64,000 nt of DNA, from NCBI GenBank assembly GCA_024663395.1, contig JANFAH010000012.1, positions 1,302,001-1,366,000 of the forward strand, in the 5' to 3' direction. Source of the stretch: Pisolithus tinctorius. Its lineage: Eukaryota; Basidiomycota; Agaricomycetes; Boletales; Pisolithaceae. Both the position numbers and the translations under genes were made by a program. Positions 9,902 through 21,888 of this stretch are shown piece by piece; positions within the stretch are counted from its first letter, which is position 1, and each line of letters opens with the position of its first letter. The notes under the pieces were generated by a model, which was not told the DNA's origin, did not search any database, and worked only from the letters and a program-made list of their open reading frames with translations.

Positions 9902-12900
9902 GTGTCACAGGATTTCCAGCACCATCGCCCGAATATTTCTGGCGGTAATGTGGGTTCCGAGTCCTGGGACGACGATTTGGTTCTCTGCAGCGACTCTCTT
10001 GTACTCTCCACTCGGCTCCTGTACGAGAAGCAACGCACTGAATGGCTGTCCGAGGCGAACAATCGTCTCTAGTGCCCGGGTATAGTTGTCAACCCTCGGT
10101 GCGGGGTGTAATGGCGTAACTTCATCCAATCCAGCATCATCATGCAAACCTGACTCGATATCAGCATCAGACTCCAAGTCACTTCCCCAGATGATCCCAC
10201 TACTTGAACCTCGAATATGACGAATCCACGGATGCGCGAAGACGAATTTCCGTGGCTCGTTCAGCGGGAGATCGTCTGCGGTCGTGAACGCCACCTGGCC
10301 AAGCCCTGATACTTTAGCACGATATAACTTCTCATTGCCTTTGCATGACTTCTCGAGACTTCTCACAAAGAAAACGATGCATGGAAGGTGTAGACGTCGG
10401 GCCGCAAAACGGGCGGGGGAAAGACGGTTGATCAAATTATAGATACTTAGGACATCTTGCCGGGGTAACTTGTCATGCAATTCCTTGACACATTTTTTCA
10501 TTTCCTCCCCTTCGAGTGGCGGAGGGTTGTAAGGAACTTGGCTGTAAACGGAAATGGAAGCCGGGAGACAACTGTTGTATGACGATGATTTCCCTGACCA
10601 CGCAAGCACGCTAACTTCGCCAGTGCGAGCCACGATCTCCTCTAGGAGATGTCCGAGAGCGTCGGCTCTCTCTCCATAGCGAGGGTGGATATCGGACTTG
10701 AATATGCCGATGAGAGAATACGCGACATCTTCCTCGACCGTCGCATTGCGCGTCGAAGCAAGACGAAGTTTCTCGCGCACTCCGAGGTCGTCTGGAGAGA
10801 ACGTGACAATGGTTCCATTGGGAATCTTGATAGCATCGGCTAGCTCTTGCATGATCCTCGGAGATTCTTTGTGGTTCGGGACGATATCACCGAGGTATGG
10901 TTTCCATTCAGAGTCGTAGAAAAAGATGACCTTGGGTGAGAGAAGCTCTTGCAAGGTCCATGCTCTTGTCATCCATAAACTACCCGTAAGGTCCCCGGGC
11001 TTGGACGAATGTGGTACATCGGCAAGAAATACGAGGGTGGCTGCTGAATCTGCATACCATTTGTACATAGAGGTGAGAGATTGGACAAGGATAGAGCTCG
11101 TGGATTTGTCGATACAACACGTATCTGACCAGGCCCAATTGTGACCAAGTCTGCGTGCCTCCTCGCAGAAATTGCGTAGCTTCGCATTCAGGGGCGTGTC
11201 TGGAAGGTTCCACACGGATTTGACTACGTTGACATCCTGGAATGACGGCTCGTTTCCCTGCCACACATGCGAGAACATAACATATCCGAAAAAGCCTGAA
11301 GCCACTCGTAGTATCCGTTCTTTGTCTATTTCTGTCGTCATGGTTGAAACGAGCTCTTTGCAAGACGGATCATCCTTGAAGATACGCATCCGCTCCGCGC
11401 CGTCGCAAAGGCAACCGGATTTGACATTGATAACGACAAGGGGGCAATTTTTGAGGATCTCGCGGACGATAGGATCAATAACCCCAATAACTTGGGATGG
11501 AGAAATGTAGTTCTTGCGCAATTCTGTGAAACTGTCATTTGTGGGTATGAGATTCATACAGGAGGTACGTACGCTTGATTGTGAGGTTATGGGAACGTTC
11601 AATTACCTGCAGCATGGCCTCAAAAGCCTCGGTCGCTTCTTTATACCGTTTCGCTCCGTGAAGCGCCACGTGCTTGACCTCATAGCCCCAAGGACTGGAG
11701 GGGTCCACTTTCACCGCCTATGCAACAATTGTAGGGAACCAACGGAGTCATATAAGGATACCATGCACACCTCGTCTGCATCCTGCAGTGCACCCTCCCA
11801 CAACTCTTTTGCTGCTCGAACTTTGCTTCGCTTGATAAGCAGACCGGCAGGACTTGAAGGACCGAGGGATAACGCAGCAGAGTACTGTGTTATTGCGTCA
11901 TCATATTTTGCAGCTCCAAAGGCTTCATCGCCGACATGTTCCAGCGTCGCAACGCATTTTTTGGTAAAATCTGATGACAGACGCTATGTAATGTATGTGT
12001 CAACAAGACTGATAGCTACAAGACGTACCTGCAACCCAGTCTGCGATTGCATTGCCCCTTCGAATCTCCTCGTCTGATGTTCTGATGATATTGAGGAGAA
12101 TATTCACGGCTTCGGCAGTATGTTCTTCAGCATACAAGGTCTCACACAGACGTTGCTGAGCGACGATGTCTAACCCATTGAAACTCCACCCAGATATCTT
12201 CACGAAGGGTTAGATCGACAGATGGTAATGGCAGAAGACCTACGAGTGAAATCGTTACTAACGGAGGACATTGTTTGCCCTTCGGGGCTAGATCCTTCGC
12301 GCGCTTGATCAAGGGTATCGCACGTCCGTAATTTCTCTTCTTCACACACATAGCTCCAAGGACCTGCGGAATGTATCAGGGGCGATACTTATATATCTGC
12401 ATCGTGCGAAGCACATGCCAGTGTGTAAAGGTAGATAGCGTCGTTATCGTCATTATGGTTCGCTCTCGAAGCAAGGTGCTCTACGCGAGTTATCGCCTCT
12501 TCTTGATTCCCGGATTCGAACACAAGGATCGACTGAGGGAAACGTGGATGAATTGTGAGAATGGTCTAGATCACCTCGCGCACCTTTAGTAGTAAGAGAA
12601 ATCTGTTGTCGTCAAGCTCACAATCGTGAAAGACATGGTCGAATGCGCATAGCGCACCCTCTCGATCGCCCTGGCCAAGTAGAGCAATCGCCATCGAGAT
12701 ATAGCCCATAGGCGATGGCTGAACCCGGAGGGACTTGAGGTGTATGTATGAGCAAACATGCACATGGAAGGATGAAAAAGCAGACTGACCTCCTTGGCGT
12801 CCTCTATCGCAGATGCCAAATGATTCAAACGTACCCTTATCAGAGCACGGTTCGCAAGCACATAGTATTTAGGGATTGAAGCAGTTGTGATCTCTTCTGA

Positions 12901-13987
12901 GAGTAGCCTTTCGGTGTTCGTCGCGTCGCCCTGTAACCATGATTTGAGGGTCTCTTCACTCACTTGTACGAGCGGAAGCTAAGCAGCATGGAGTTGCCGA
13001 CACATTAAAATTTTATGCAACGTAATGATTGTTAGCGATGAGCTTCAAGACCAGCAAACGTACACTTACACCACCATCGAAACACTTTGAGGGAAGGACA
13101 TCTCTGAGATTGTGGATTGTGATTTTCCCGTCACGCAATCCACATGCAAGATACCCCCCACGTAGTGAGAGAGTAGAGCAGAGGATTTCTGCAGTATGTG
13201 AGATAATGCTACTGATTTGTTTGTGGGACACGCAATCCCATAGTGAAACCGATGAGCCCGCGGAACATGCAATGAATCTGCCGTTGGATGCTATAGACAC
13301 CGGTTGAGAGGGGTTTTCGTGGATCGACCATTCTGAATACGATGATTTGGAAAGGTCAAAACAAGCGATCTTGCTTTCACAAGCGACGAACAGTTGTTGG
13401 CCATCGAATGACCAGGTCAACGGAGAGTACGGCCGTGAACGGGTTGAACCCTTTTGACCTGAATCGAACAAGATATTGCCATTGTGGGTATTGTAGACGC
13501 GGAAGCCGTGATCACGCGAAGCGGTAGCAAATCGACTGCCATCTGGGGAGAACTTGACACCGGCAACGTAAGGGTGTGGGAGAGGAGGAAGGAGTCGTTT
13601 ACTGGAAGCGGTGCCGAATATCCGGGCGTGGTTGAGGTCCACAGAGGCAATTTTAGTACAGTCGCTCGAGATATCGACCCCCAATACCGAGTTGCCGTGT
13701 TCTGCGAACTCGCGCACTTTCTGAAGAGTGGCCGTGTTCCAGACGATTGCCTTGTGGCGCGAGTCTCCAGTTACCATCCACCGGCCATCCTGGGAGACGA
13801 CAATGGAGTAGACGTAGTCATGCTTGGCTTGGATGATTGGACCTTGTTGCTGTCCGCCTGTAATGTTCCATCGACGAATTTCACCTTCATCATGTCCTCC
13901 TACAACCTGACTTTCACCCACAAAGGTGACGGCAACCACATTACTCCGAGTTACCAATTCAATCCGTTTCGCACCTTCAGCGAGTTG
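9902..13987 (-). CDS. WD40-TPR-HET domain protein
   Basis: One large minus-strand gene. The first long exon (about 13987-13013) encodes six to seven WD40 blades, with repeats such as VVGGHDEGEIRRW and KFSPDGSRFATASRD. After an intron near 13000, TPR-like helices follow over many short exons (about 12963-11568), for example the block starting SEETLKSWLQGD and the later RAIPLIKRAKDLAP. An exon from about 11523 to 9902 encodes the HET domain, with MFSHVWQ, WAWSDTCCID and WMTRAWTLQELL, and a long C-terminal extension ending VLEIL. HET domains act in fungal non-self recognition and cell death; WD40 and TPR parts usually sense or scaffold. I join the three parts because frames continue across short introns on one strand with no terminator between them. 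The start is unresolved: an in-frame TGA lies at 13988-13990, so an upstream exon or a 5' truncation is possible. Confidence 0.85.
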
Positions 13988-15720
13988 TCAATACGGCTGC
14001 CTCAGGCTCTCTGATTGCTGGTACGCACCCATCGTTGTCGCAGGCGAGCTCGTCAACACAGCTCGTCCTAGAGTTTAGAGGGGGGAAGAACGATGCCGTC
14101 GTAGACTCGCTCGCGGTATCTAATATATGGTCTATACGTTCCTCAGGCCATGTGCCGGTATATCACCAAAGTCACATCGTGCTCTTCAAGATCAGGGTAC
14201 CGACGAAGATTTGGATTTGACGGTGGAGCGTTACCACTTTGGTAATAATCCCTGAGCCTCATCACACGACTCCACAAGTTCCGGCGTTTTCAAGTTTGCG
14301 GAAGTCACGCATAGAAGGGTTGGCGGAAACGTGTCAAAGGAAGACGTGGTGATGCATCGGCATGTTTACCTACAATCTTCCAATCCCAGAAGTAGGATGT
14401 GATACAGCCGACTGGCGATTCGCCACCGACGAACATCTCATTTATCGATGCACATATCGGTCTGGACGCTTGGGCACACTGCAGTTCGATACTGGCCTAG
14501 GCTAGCATCTACATGTTACAAAGATATCTCCATGTCAGGTGAGTGGACACGTTCTGGCGGGGTACAAGTGGATTTTCGAATAGCTGACCTTGAATTCAAC
14601 ACACGCGCTGATAGCGCAATGCCTTTTTCCTGTTCTAGCATTTGGCAGACATAATATCCCGTGATCTTCGATGTGACATCGATCGCGGTGGGTCTGACTC
14701 TCACTGCAAATGTATTAAGTGCATGAACGCGTGTAGGGCTGAGCCCATCGCAATATGCCATCCGTGGCTCGAGTATTGATGGAAGATGCCCCGAATTTAA
14801 ATTGCCGTTACCGAAAGACTGGAATGCCTGGCTCCGGTCATCCGATCGTGCCCAGCTCATGTGAGTAGATGATCAGGTTTCTGATGCGTTTGAGACAAAC
14901 CATATGGAACTCGCAGACTCCAATGGAACCCTCGACGTTGTGATCGCTTGGGAAGGGCGTCAATCGATTATCTCCAGCATGTAAAGACAGCCCATCCTTT
15001 TGCCGTTTTCGAAGCCTCACCTGAAGGTGGCATTCTAGCGCAGGTTGAAAGTGATGGAAAGCCAGGGATCCTGCCCCACCGCAGTTTTCCTTGCAATGGA
15101 CCACCTGTGCGTGCATCCATGCGTAAAAAATTGTGGCAAGTTGCTTACCCAAATTTTCCCTCTTCTCTACTCTAATTGCTAGTTATATGGTCAGCACCCT
15201 ACATCGTTATTGCAGACACGGTAGGATGCCGATTACAATCGATTACGTCTCACCCTGGTTTTACCACCTTCCTTACTGCGTGGGCTTAACAAGTCCCCAC
15301 TCCGCTCTTCATTCCTCTATAAAAAAACCCTCCACCACTCCCATCGCAGACTGACCAGCCGCGCTCCCCATGCAAGATCCGGCAGTCATTCCCGTCGTTG
15401 GCTTTGGTTCCCAGGTTGCGTCCAGTATTCCTTGCACGCCATCCTTGAGGTGACACAAACCTGGTGACTTCTCGCCTGTCAAGAAAATGTAGGCAACTAC
15501 ATTATCTATAGTTTCCCCCGATCGTGTGTTGTAACAATACAGATTAACGAACATCCAGGGATTATCACGTGCCGGATCGTGTCGTTGTTCTCGTAGTCAT
15601 GGTCTGCGCACCCCCAGTCTTAGTACCACCACCGTTCTCCTCCTTCGTCTTCGCGCCCGCCTAGTACCCCGTTGGAGTAGTCTTAGTATCTGATGGATGA
15701 CTGATTCTCCCTTCGCTGTT
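13988..15720. other. stretch with at most a decayed minus-strand gene
   Basis: The DNA is still CpG-rich and host-like. Minus-strand frames at 15152-14838, 14860-14516 and around 14440-14370 (VGGESPVGCITSYFWDW, ending at a possible GTAAAC donor) could be pieces of one multi-exon gene, perhaps of F-box-like type, but stops intervene and no domain is secure. CpG density drops sharply at about 15720, which I take as the edge of the transposon block. Confidence 0.3.
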
Positions 15721-16237
15721 GTTGTACAATGTATCTACTTCAACCTGTTCCTGCTCGCCTCTGTCTCCGTCTGACTAAGCCTCTTGTGGCTGTGCTCTTG
15801 TCTTTGGACCTTAGGCCTCCCTACTCCATGTGCCCCCTTCAAAAAAATAGTGGTGCTCAAGGTGGTGCTGGAAGTGCTCTGGAAGTGTCCTGTCTGTGTT
15901 CTGACATTGGCTCTGGAAACATGTTCTGGCCACTACATTTTCAACTCCAACAAGCTGAATGGTGCAGCATCCTGTCAGACTCAAAATAGATTACAGTAGT
16001 TTTAGCAGTATATCAAATAATTAAATAACTAAATCTTGAAGAACAATGCCCCATGAATCTCTCTGCAAAAATCTCCTCAGACAACATCAGTAAATCACTT
16101 TGAGTTGTGGAGCTCTCCACAGTGCTCCATAATACACAGAGTCCCCTAGCTAGGTCCAGGCTGGACAGATGCACCCAACAACACTTTTTGCTATGGCTAG
16201 TTGCCTGTTACTATGGAATGGTCACATTGTCATGGAA
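15721..16237. other. CpG-poor flank left of the copia insertion
   Basis: This sequence has the base use of the transposon block, and short frames without recognisable domains. It continues, after removal of the copia element, at 32895. I could not assign it to an element; it may be the outer part of the Plavaka/DUF6532 unit. Confidence 0.35.
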
Positions 16238-16242
16238 CTTTG

Positions 16243-16777
16243 TGTTGGAACATGTGTCCCCTATGTTTATTTGCTTACAGCATACAAGCTTATGTAATAA
16301 TTCTTCGCACTTAGGCAGTTAGTTTTTCCTCATGCACCTCAGTCTTCTTACCACAGAAGCCTGAGGTATGTTTACTATATTAACCCTACAGCTACCTTAC
16401 TGACATGCTACCATAGACCTTCTTTATAGGTTAGCTTTGTTGGTGCACTATGTGTGCTACCCAGTATGACAAGTTGATTATGTAATAACCTAGCACACTT
16501 AGCCACAGTTTGTCTTTGCACACCTCAGACTTTGCTCATCACAGTCTGAGGTACAGTTTGTTTTTCTCACTTCTATTGAGTACTTATACTCACTACCTTA
16601 CACAGTCAGTTGTGTCTAGGTTAGTTAATGTACAGACTTTGCTTGTCACAGTCTGAGTCAGTTGTGTCTAGCTGCCCCATCCTTGCTTCCTCCACAAAAA
16701 GCTTGTTAATATTTAGACTTCTTACCACAGAAGCCTGAGACCTTCTTTATAGTCTTAATTTTGGCCTCCTCTTAAGA
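16243..16777 (+). mobile_element. copia 5' LTR containing an LTR-like insert
   Basis: It starts TGTTGGAACATG and ends CTTAAGA, and is collinear with the 3' LTR except for a 267-bp interruption at 16438-16704. Shared landmarks are CACCTCAGTCTTC and CAGAAGCCTGAGG. The primer-binding region would start at 16778 (GGTTATGAGCC). Confidence 0.88.
16438..16699 (+). mobile_element. solo LTR-like insert inside the copia 5' LTR
   Basis: A 262-bp insert, flanked by the duplication AGCTT (16433-16437 and 16700-16704). The 3' LTR shows the empty site. It begins TGTTGGTGCAC and has the same general plan as the host LTR (TTATGTAATAA, then CACACCTCAGAC and CACAGTCTGAGG), so it is probably the solo LTR of a related copia family. 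Its right end, CCACAAAA, is not a canonical CA. Confidence 0.75.
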
Positions 16778-16849
16778 GGTTATGAGCCCCACACAGCTCT
16801 AACCTTACAGTATCAACAAACTCAAAAGTGGTACCACCAAATAACCTAT

Positions 16850-18600
16850 GGACATGTCATCTGGAGTGTCAGCATCGACATCCTGGCAACTGGGCCCATT
16901 GACAGGCATGAACACATCAGTTTCTGCATCTACTAGTGCTAGGGTCACCCAAGGCTTGAGCCAACTCTACAATATAATGCCCCTCACAGATGATGGAGCA
17001 AATTATCAAATGTGGAAGTTTTGAATGCAGAAAGTCCTAGGTATGTGAGGCCTCTGGAACATAGTTGCTGGCATGGAGAAGAAAGCTCCAGATGCAAACA
17101 TGAACCCAGACCAGTATGAGGAATGGCTAATGAAAGACAAAGAAGCATGTGTGCAGATTACCTTAATGCTCAAGGACAAGCCTCTTAGCAGTGTTCTGTA
17201 TGTAAGTACTGCAGCAGAGACCTGGACCAAGCTTAGTGAATGGTATGAAGGAAAGGGAAAGCAATCCATAGCCTACCTTATAGGAGAACTGTTTCATGGT
17301 GCACTTGCCAACAACCAGCCTATGGAAACACAGCTAAATGCCATGTGGCAAAAAGCCCATATCCTCTTGTCACTTGGTCAACCCCTCAATGACTTGCTGG
17401 CAGTGATTGCAATGGTGATCTCTCTCCCACAGTTGTACTCCACACTCCAGACAATTCTTATGTCCTCAAATGACAAGCTCACCATTGAGACTGTCATATC
17501 CCAAGTCCTGGTAGAAGAAAGAACATGACAAACTTCAACAGCACATTCTGCTCTCACTGCTAAGACTAACCCAGGTAAAAAGTCCAAGGCAACAGACAGG
17601 AAGAAAAAGAAAAAGAGTAACTATGCCCCTTGTGGCAAAACCAGACATATGGAGGATGAATGCTACAAAAAGAAGGCAGATGAAGCAGCCAAAGCTGTGC
17701 CACAGGGATCTGCACAAGGGAGCAAGGATAAACCCAAGGAGAGAATGGAGTTAACAGCCAAGGTTGCAATGGTTGCAGAAGAGGATAATGGACCTCTTTG
17801 TCTGTTCATAGCATGCACACACCCTGAGAGTGGTGCATCAGAGTGGGTAGTCGACTCTGGTGCCTCAGCACACATGTGCTGCCAATGCTCGTGGTTTGCA
17901 ACATTCAGTAAACTATCACCCTTGCAGCCAGTGATTGTTGGTGATGATAGAACCATACAAGCTATCAGGAAAGGGAGAATCAAAGTCTCCATGCATCTTG
18001 AGGATGGCTGCATGAGTGGGACAATCCTCTGAGATGTCTACTATGTTCCAGACCTGGACACAAACCTTGTGTCAGTGCCTGCACTAGCCTTGAAGGGACT
18101 TCTAGTCACCTTTGGAGAGCAGGAGTGTAGGGTGCACATCGATGGCAAGGTTATAGCTCTGGCTGCTAAATGAAAGTCCCTCTACATACTTGAAGCAAGC
18201 ATCATATCTGGCAGTCATTCTGCATACATTGTCAGTACTCCTGATGTGCTGAACCCAAATGAACCTTTCACCACCCTCACCTCACATACAACAATGTCCA
18301 AGGCTACACTAACCACCTGGCATTGTCGACTTGGACATGCAAGCATCAGAAACATCCTAAGACTATCTGAGAATGGCATGGTGTCTGGGATGGAGCTGAC
18401 AGGACCGAAGGAGCACAACTCGACTTCATGCAAGGCCTGCCATGATGGCAAACAACATTGGGAACTTATTCCATTGAAGTCAGCTGTAGAAAGTCCAAGT
18501 GTACTGCACAGAACTTACACAGATGTGTGTGGACCTATGGAGACTGCAGGATGATCTGGCCATCAGTACTTTGTAACATTCATTGACAGACACTTGCACC
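16850..18600 (+). pseudogene. copia gag, protease and start of integrase
   Basis: From ATG 16850 (MSSGVSAST) the frame encodes a copia gag of about 300 residues, with an eroded zinc knuckle near 17622-17665 (PCGKTRHMEDEC: the first cysteine is Tyr, the glycine before His is Arg). The protease motif WVVDSGASAHMC is near 17845-17880. The GAG-pre-integrase region holds WHCRLGHAS and CKACHDGK, and the integrase core starts at YTDVCGPM before the gypsy insertion at 18605. Internal stops, nearly all TGA, occur at positions where Arg (CGA) or Trp (TGG) is expected, for example after KVSMHLEDGCMSGTIL. Not functional. Confidence 0.88.
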
Positions 18601-18605
18601 ATCTG

Positions 18606-18802
18606 TGAAAGGTTGTAGTGGAATTGCCTCAAGCTCACACATACGAAGTGTACTGTATGGTATTCACACAGTAAGACATAGAGACAAAAAAGATTCCTTC
18701 TAAAATTTTCGAGGCAATACTTATATATGAGGAGGCATGTGATACTGAGGTATCACATGCCCATACTAAGTAGCTACTATGTTCGGGGTATAACCCCTAA
18801 CA
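18606..18802 (-). mobile_element. gypsy 3' LTR
   Basis: Minus-strand TGTTAGGGG at 18802, ending TTTCA at 18606, where the other LTR ends TTACA. TATA box TATATAAG on the minus strand at about 18722-18729. The polypurine tract GGGGAGGG lies at 18803-18812 beside it. Confidence 0.92.
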
Positions 18803-19016
18803 CCCTCCCCTGCAGAGCCGACCCAGGCTCGGAAAGTAAAAAGAAAAACAAAGAGACAAGAGAGAAAAAGAAAAAGAAAAGAAAAAGACAGTTGTGCGAA
18901 GGTTAGGCTTCGCAAACTAATACTTTGAGGGTTAGGCCTCAAAGTCCAAATGCAGAGAAGGGGTGTTGAACCCAATCCTTTAATCGGAGAGTTGAGTCTC
19001 CAGAGGGAACATTCCC

Positions 19017-21581
19017 TCACATTCGCGACCTATCCTTGTCCTCAAATAGGTCGTCAGTCATTTCACCCTCCTCGGGCTCAGAGTCTTTAGTAGGGGGATT
19101 TCCCCTAACAGTGGATGCTCCCCCATGAGGACAGTGGGGGAGGTCATAGATGAACGCCGCAGAGGCGAATGCGGAGACGATCTGCTGATCATCAGCCCGT
19201 AAGGGCGTGTGACCTGGAGGGACCTGGTTGATGGTGCAACCAATGGCTTGAGCCTGATGCTCATACCACTCCCTCGATCCAACATCACTTGGGGGGCAAG
19301 GTTCAGTGAGAGCCTTCCTCAGGGGCTTGATTTTTGCCATAACCTGAGGGTTATTCTTCCCTCCATTGGCAATGATGCTGTTGACATACTCTTGACCAGC
19401 TTGTCAAGCCCATTGTAGTGCATCGTCAGCGTCATATGTGCTGACCCTGTTAGCAGCAAGATACGCTGCGATTGAGGCCCTGTCAGCTGAGGTGGTGAAC
19501 TCACCATCCCAGGGATGTGATGCACCTTCAACTGGGCTGACTTCTGCCCAGTCGAGGAGGGACCGATATCGTCCCCTTACTGCGAGTAGACAAGCCAATT
19601 CGCACATCCAGACATTTCGAGCCCTATGGCTCCGAGGAACTGGTGCCAGGTGCTTGTAAAGGAGGAACCCTCGGATGTTGCGCAGAGACAGAGGGTCGGC
19701 CTCTGCGTCGGAGTCATCTGGCCTGCTAGAAGTCCCCAGTACCCCTGGGAGCATGGCCACGAGTGTGGACTCGCCGTCTTTGCCCCAGCGAGGGTGCCTC
19801 TGCTCTTTGTCGATGAACTCCCTCCAAGCTTCGACAGAACTGTCGAGGGGAGGGGCATTCGATGGTAGCTCGGGAATGCCCCTAGACTTCCCACCAGAGG
19901 GCTTGGCCCCTTTTGCCTTGCGAGGAGGTTGTGTCCTCGTGGAGGACTGAGCTTGGGAGCTCGGCTCGGGCCTTTGTTCAGAGACCTGTTGAGTCTCATG
20001 TGGTTGAACCGCTACATGGTCAATAAGAGCGGGAGTAGGGGTTGAACCTACATCGGATGCTGGAGTCGAGCCCGAAGGAGTGTCTGCTATCTGCTCCTGC
20101 AGCGCTGGAGCACCTCCAGAGGGGCCAGACATAGGTGGGGGTATCCCCACAGCAGGTGCTTGTTCCTCTTCCCCTTGAGGTCAAACCACCTTCCCCTTTT
20201 CTTTGAGGGCCTCTCTCCTCTCGCGAGATTTCTTGGAAGACCATGCAGGAGGCTTCCATTCGCTGAATGCAAGGTTGATGACCTCATTCAACCCCAACTT
20301 GCATCTTTTCCACAAGTTGAGGTAAGTTGTAAGGTCCTGCGCCTTTTGGATGCAGGGAGCCTTATCCTCTGGCTCCTGTAACACTTTTGCGTAGAGCTGG
20401 CAGATATCATCCACAGTGTTGAAGAGGGCAACGGGCCCCAGGATGCCTCCTTCAAACCATACGGCCCAGCCATACAGTCTCTTGCCCACCGGGACTGGTG
20501 GGATGATGCACAGCCTGAGGTTGCGCTTCACACTGTTGATCTTTTTGCCCTCATAGGCATAGAGATTGTTGTTGATCCTCATGAAGAGGATCTTATTCTT
20601 ACTGTCTGAGCCTTCGCCCAGACTAATCACGTGATGGGGCCATTCCATCCCATCGAACTCAGGGAACATTGTTCCCTGTGCAAGAACAGAGGGTGCTCCC
20701 TCATCCAGAGTCATCTGGACATCACTAGGGACGTCCAGAAAGCCAACAGCATGGTCGGTCATCATCACATCCTCCATAGGAGGATGGTGAGGCCATCTGT
20801 GCTGCGATGAGGGTTGCTCCCTCAAAACATGAGAACCAGCAGGCTTCGCCTGCACCCTCCCCCCAGAAACAAACGTCGCAGCAGGGAGGGCCATCTGGGA
20901 CGTCGAGGGACCAGCTCCAGGCTGGTCGAGAATGTGGTGGTCAGGGCCACCAAGGGACACAACTCGTGCGTGTTCGAAATCCTGTGCCTCCTGCTCGACC
21001 AATGTGGGAGCTGGAAATGGACAACAAAGCTTGTTGATTTTGTCTTGTAAGTGACGAATCTCGTTGTCACGGTCATTGAGGTCATCCTCAAGGTACGCAA
21101 TGCGACGACGCATGTCGTCATATGGGGAACAGTGGACAATGCATGCAGCTTCGTCCGCGAGGTTGAATATTGCAGGAGTGAGACCTGCTTCAGAGAGGGC
21201 CATGCCCTGGGAGACGTGCAATGCGTAAGCATTGCACATCATGCAACCGGAATCATGATGCCGGATGAACAGCAGTTGTGGGTGGCACACCCAGAAAGGT
21301 CCTCAAGGGTGTTTGTTGCGATGATCATCGCGCTCTCAAGACGAGGCACATGACGATGCGATGGATGGGGAGTGAGCACGCTTCTGGCCACTGCTGACCG
21401 TATGCATGCTGCGCTGAGCAGCGGGGGACGGCAAGCGAGGAGCCTCACTATCAGGCCATGTGCCTTGATGTGCAGAGAGCTCACCACGATCGCGCATGGC
21501 TGACTCCCTGCGAGAACAGCGTGGGGATGGCTGGGGGGAGCGCGAGCTCTGGGTACTGCGACGATTATCGCGGGAAGACAT
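19017..21581 (-). pseudogene. extra third ORF of the gypsy element
   Basis: Between the chromodomain end (21889) and the 3' LTR lies a second large minus-strand frame of about 850 codons. It starts near ATG 21581 (MSSRDNRRSTQSSRS) with a Ser/Arg-rich N-terminus. A short coiled coil follows (MRRRIAYLEDDLNDRDNEI, about 21120), then a conserved middle with GKRLYGWAVWFEGGILGPVA (about 20480-20420) and LNLWKRCKLGLNEVINLAFS. A Pro/Ser-rich linker leads to a C-terminal block (NVWMCELACLLAVRGRY) and an acidic end MTDDLFEDKDRS. Two TGA stops (about 20178-20180 and 19401-19403) sit where CGA would fit; a frame change near 21300 may be an intron. There is no signal peptide or membrane segment, so it is not an envelope gene. 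I do not recognise a function. Confidence 0.75.
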
Positions 21582-21888
21582 TCTGGACAGTTGGTTGTGT
21601 TGGAAAAAGGCGGTGCTACGAAGTGGTACGAGTGAGGAAGAAGCAAGAGTAAAAAAGGAGGGCATGAGGCATAATTAAAAAACTTAAGTAATACTCAACA
21701 TAGAAAAAACACGTGAACGAGGAGTGATCGGTGGGTGGCTACGTTATACTATCTACCTTTGACAGAATGCAGTGTCTGGTTATTTTTAGGCTTTTGATCT
21801 TTATCTTTGTTATTTTTATTTTTATTTGACTTTGTTTTTTCTCTGAGTCCATTTGGTTCCGTTAGTAGTACACGACTACTCATAGTCA

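Noticed and set aside
19017..21581. Envelope gene of an errantivirus-like element
   Set aside because: No signal peptide, furin-type site or membrane span; composition and coiled coil do not fit.
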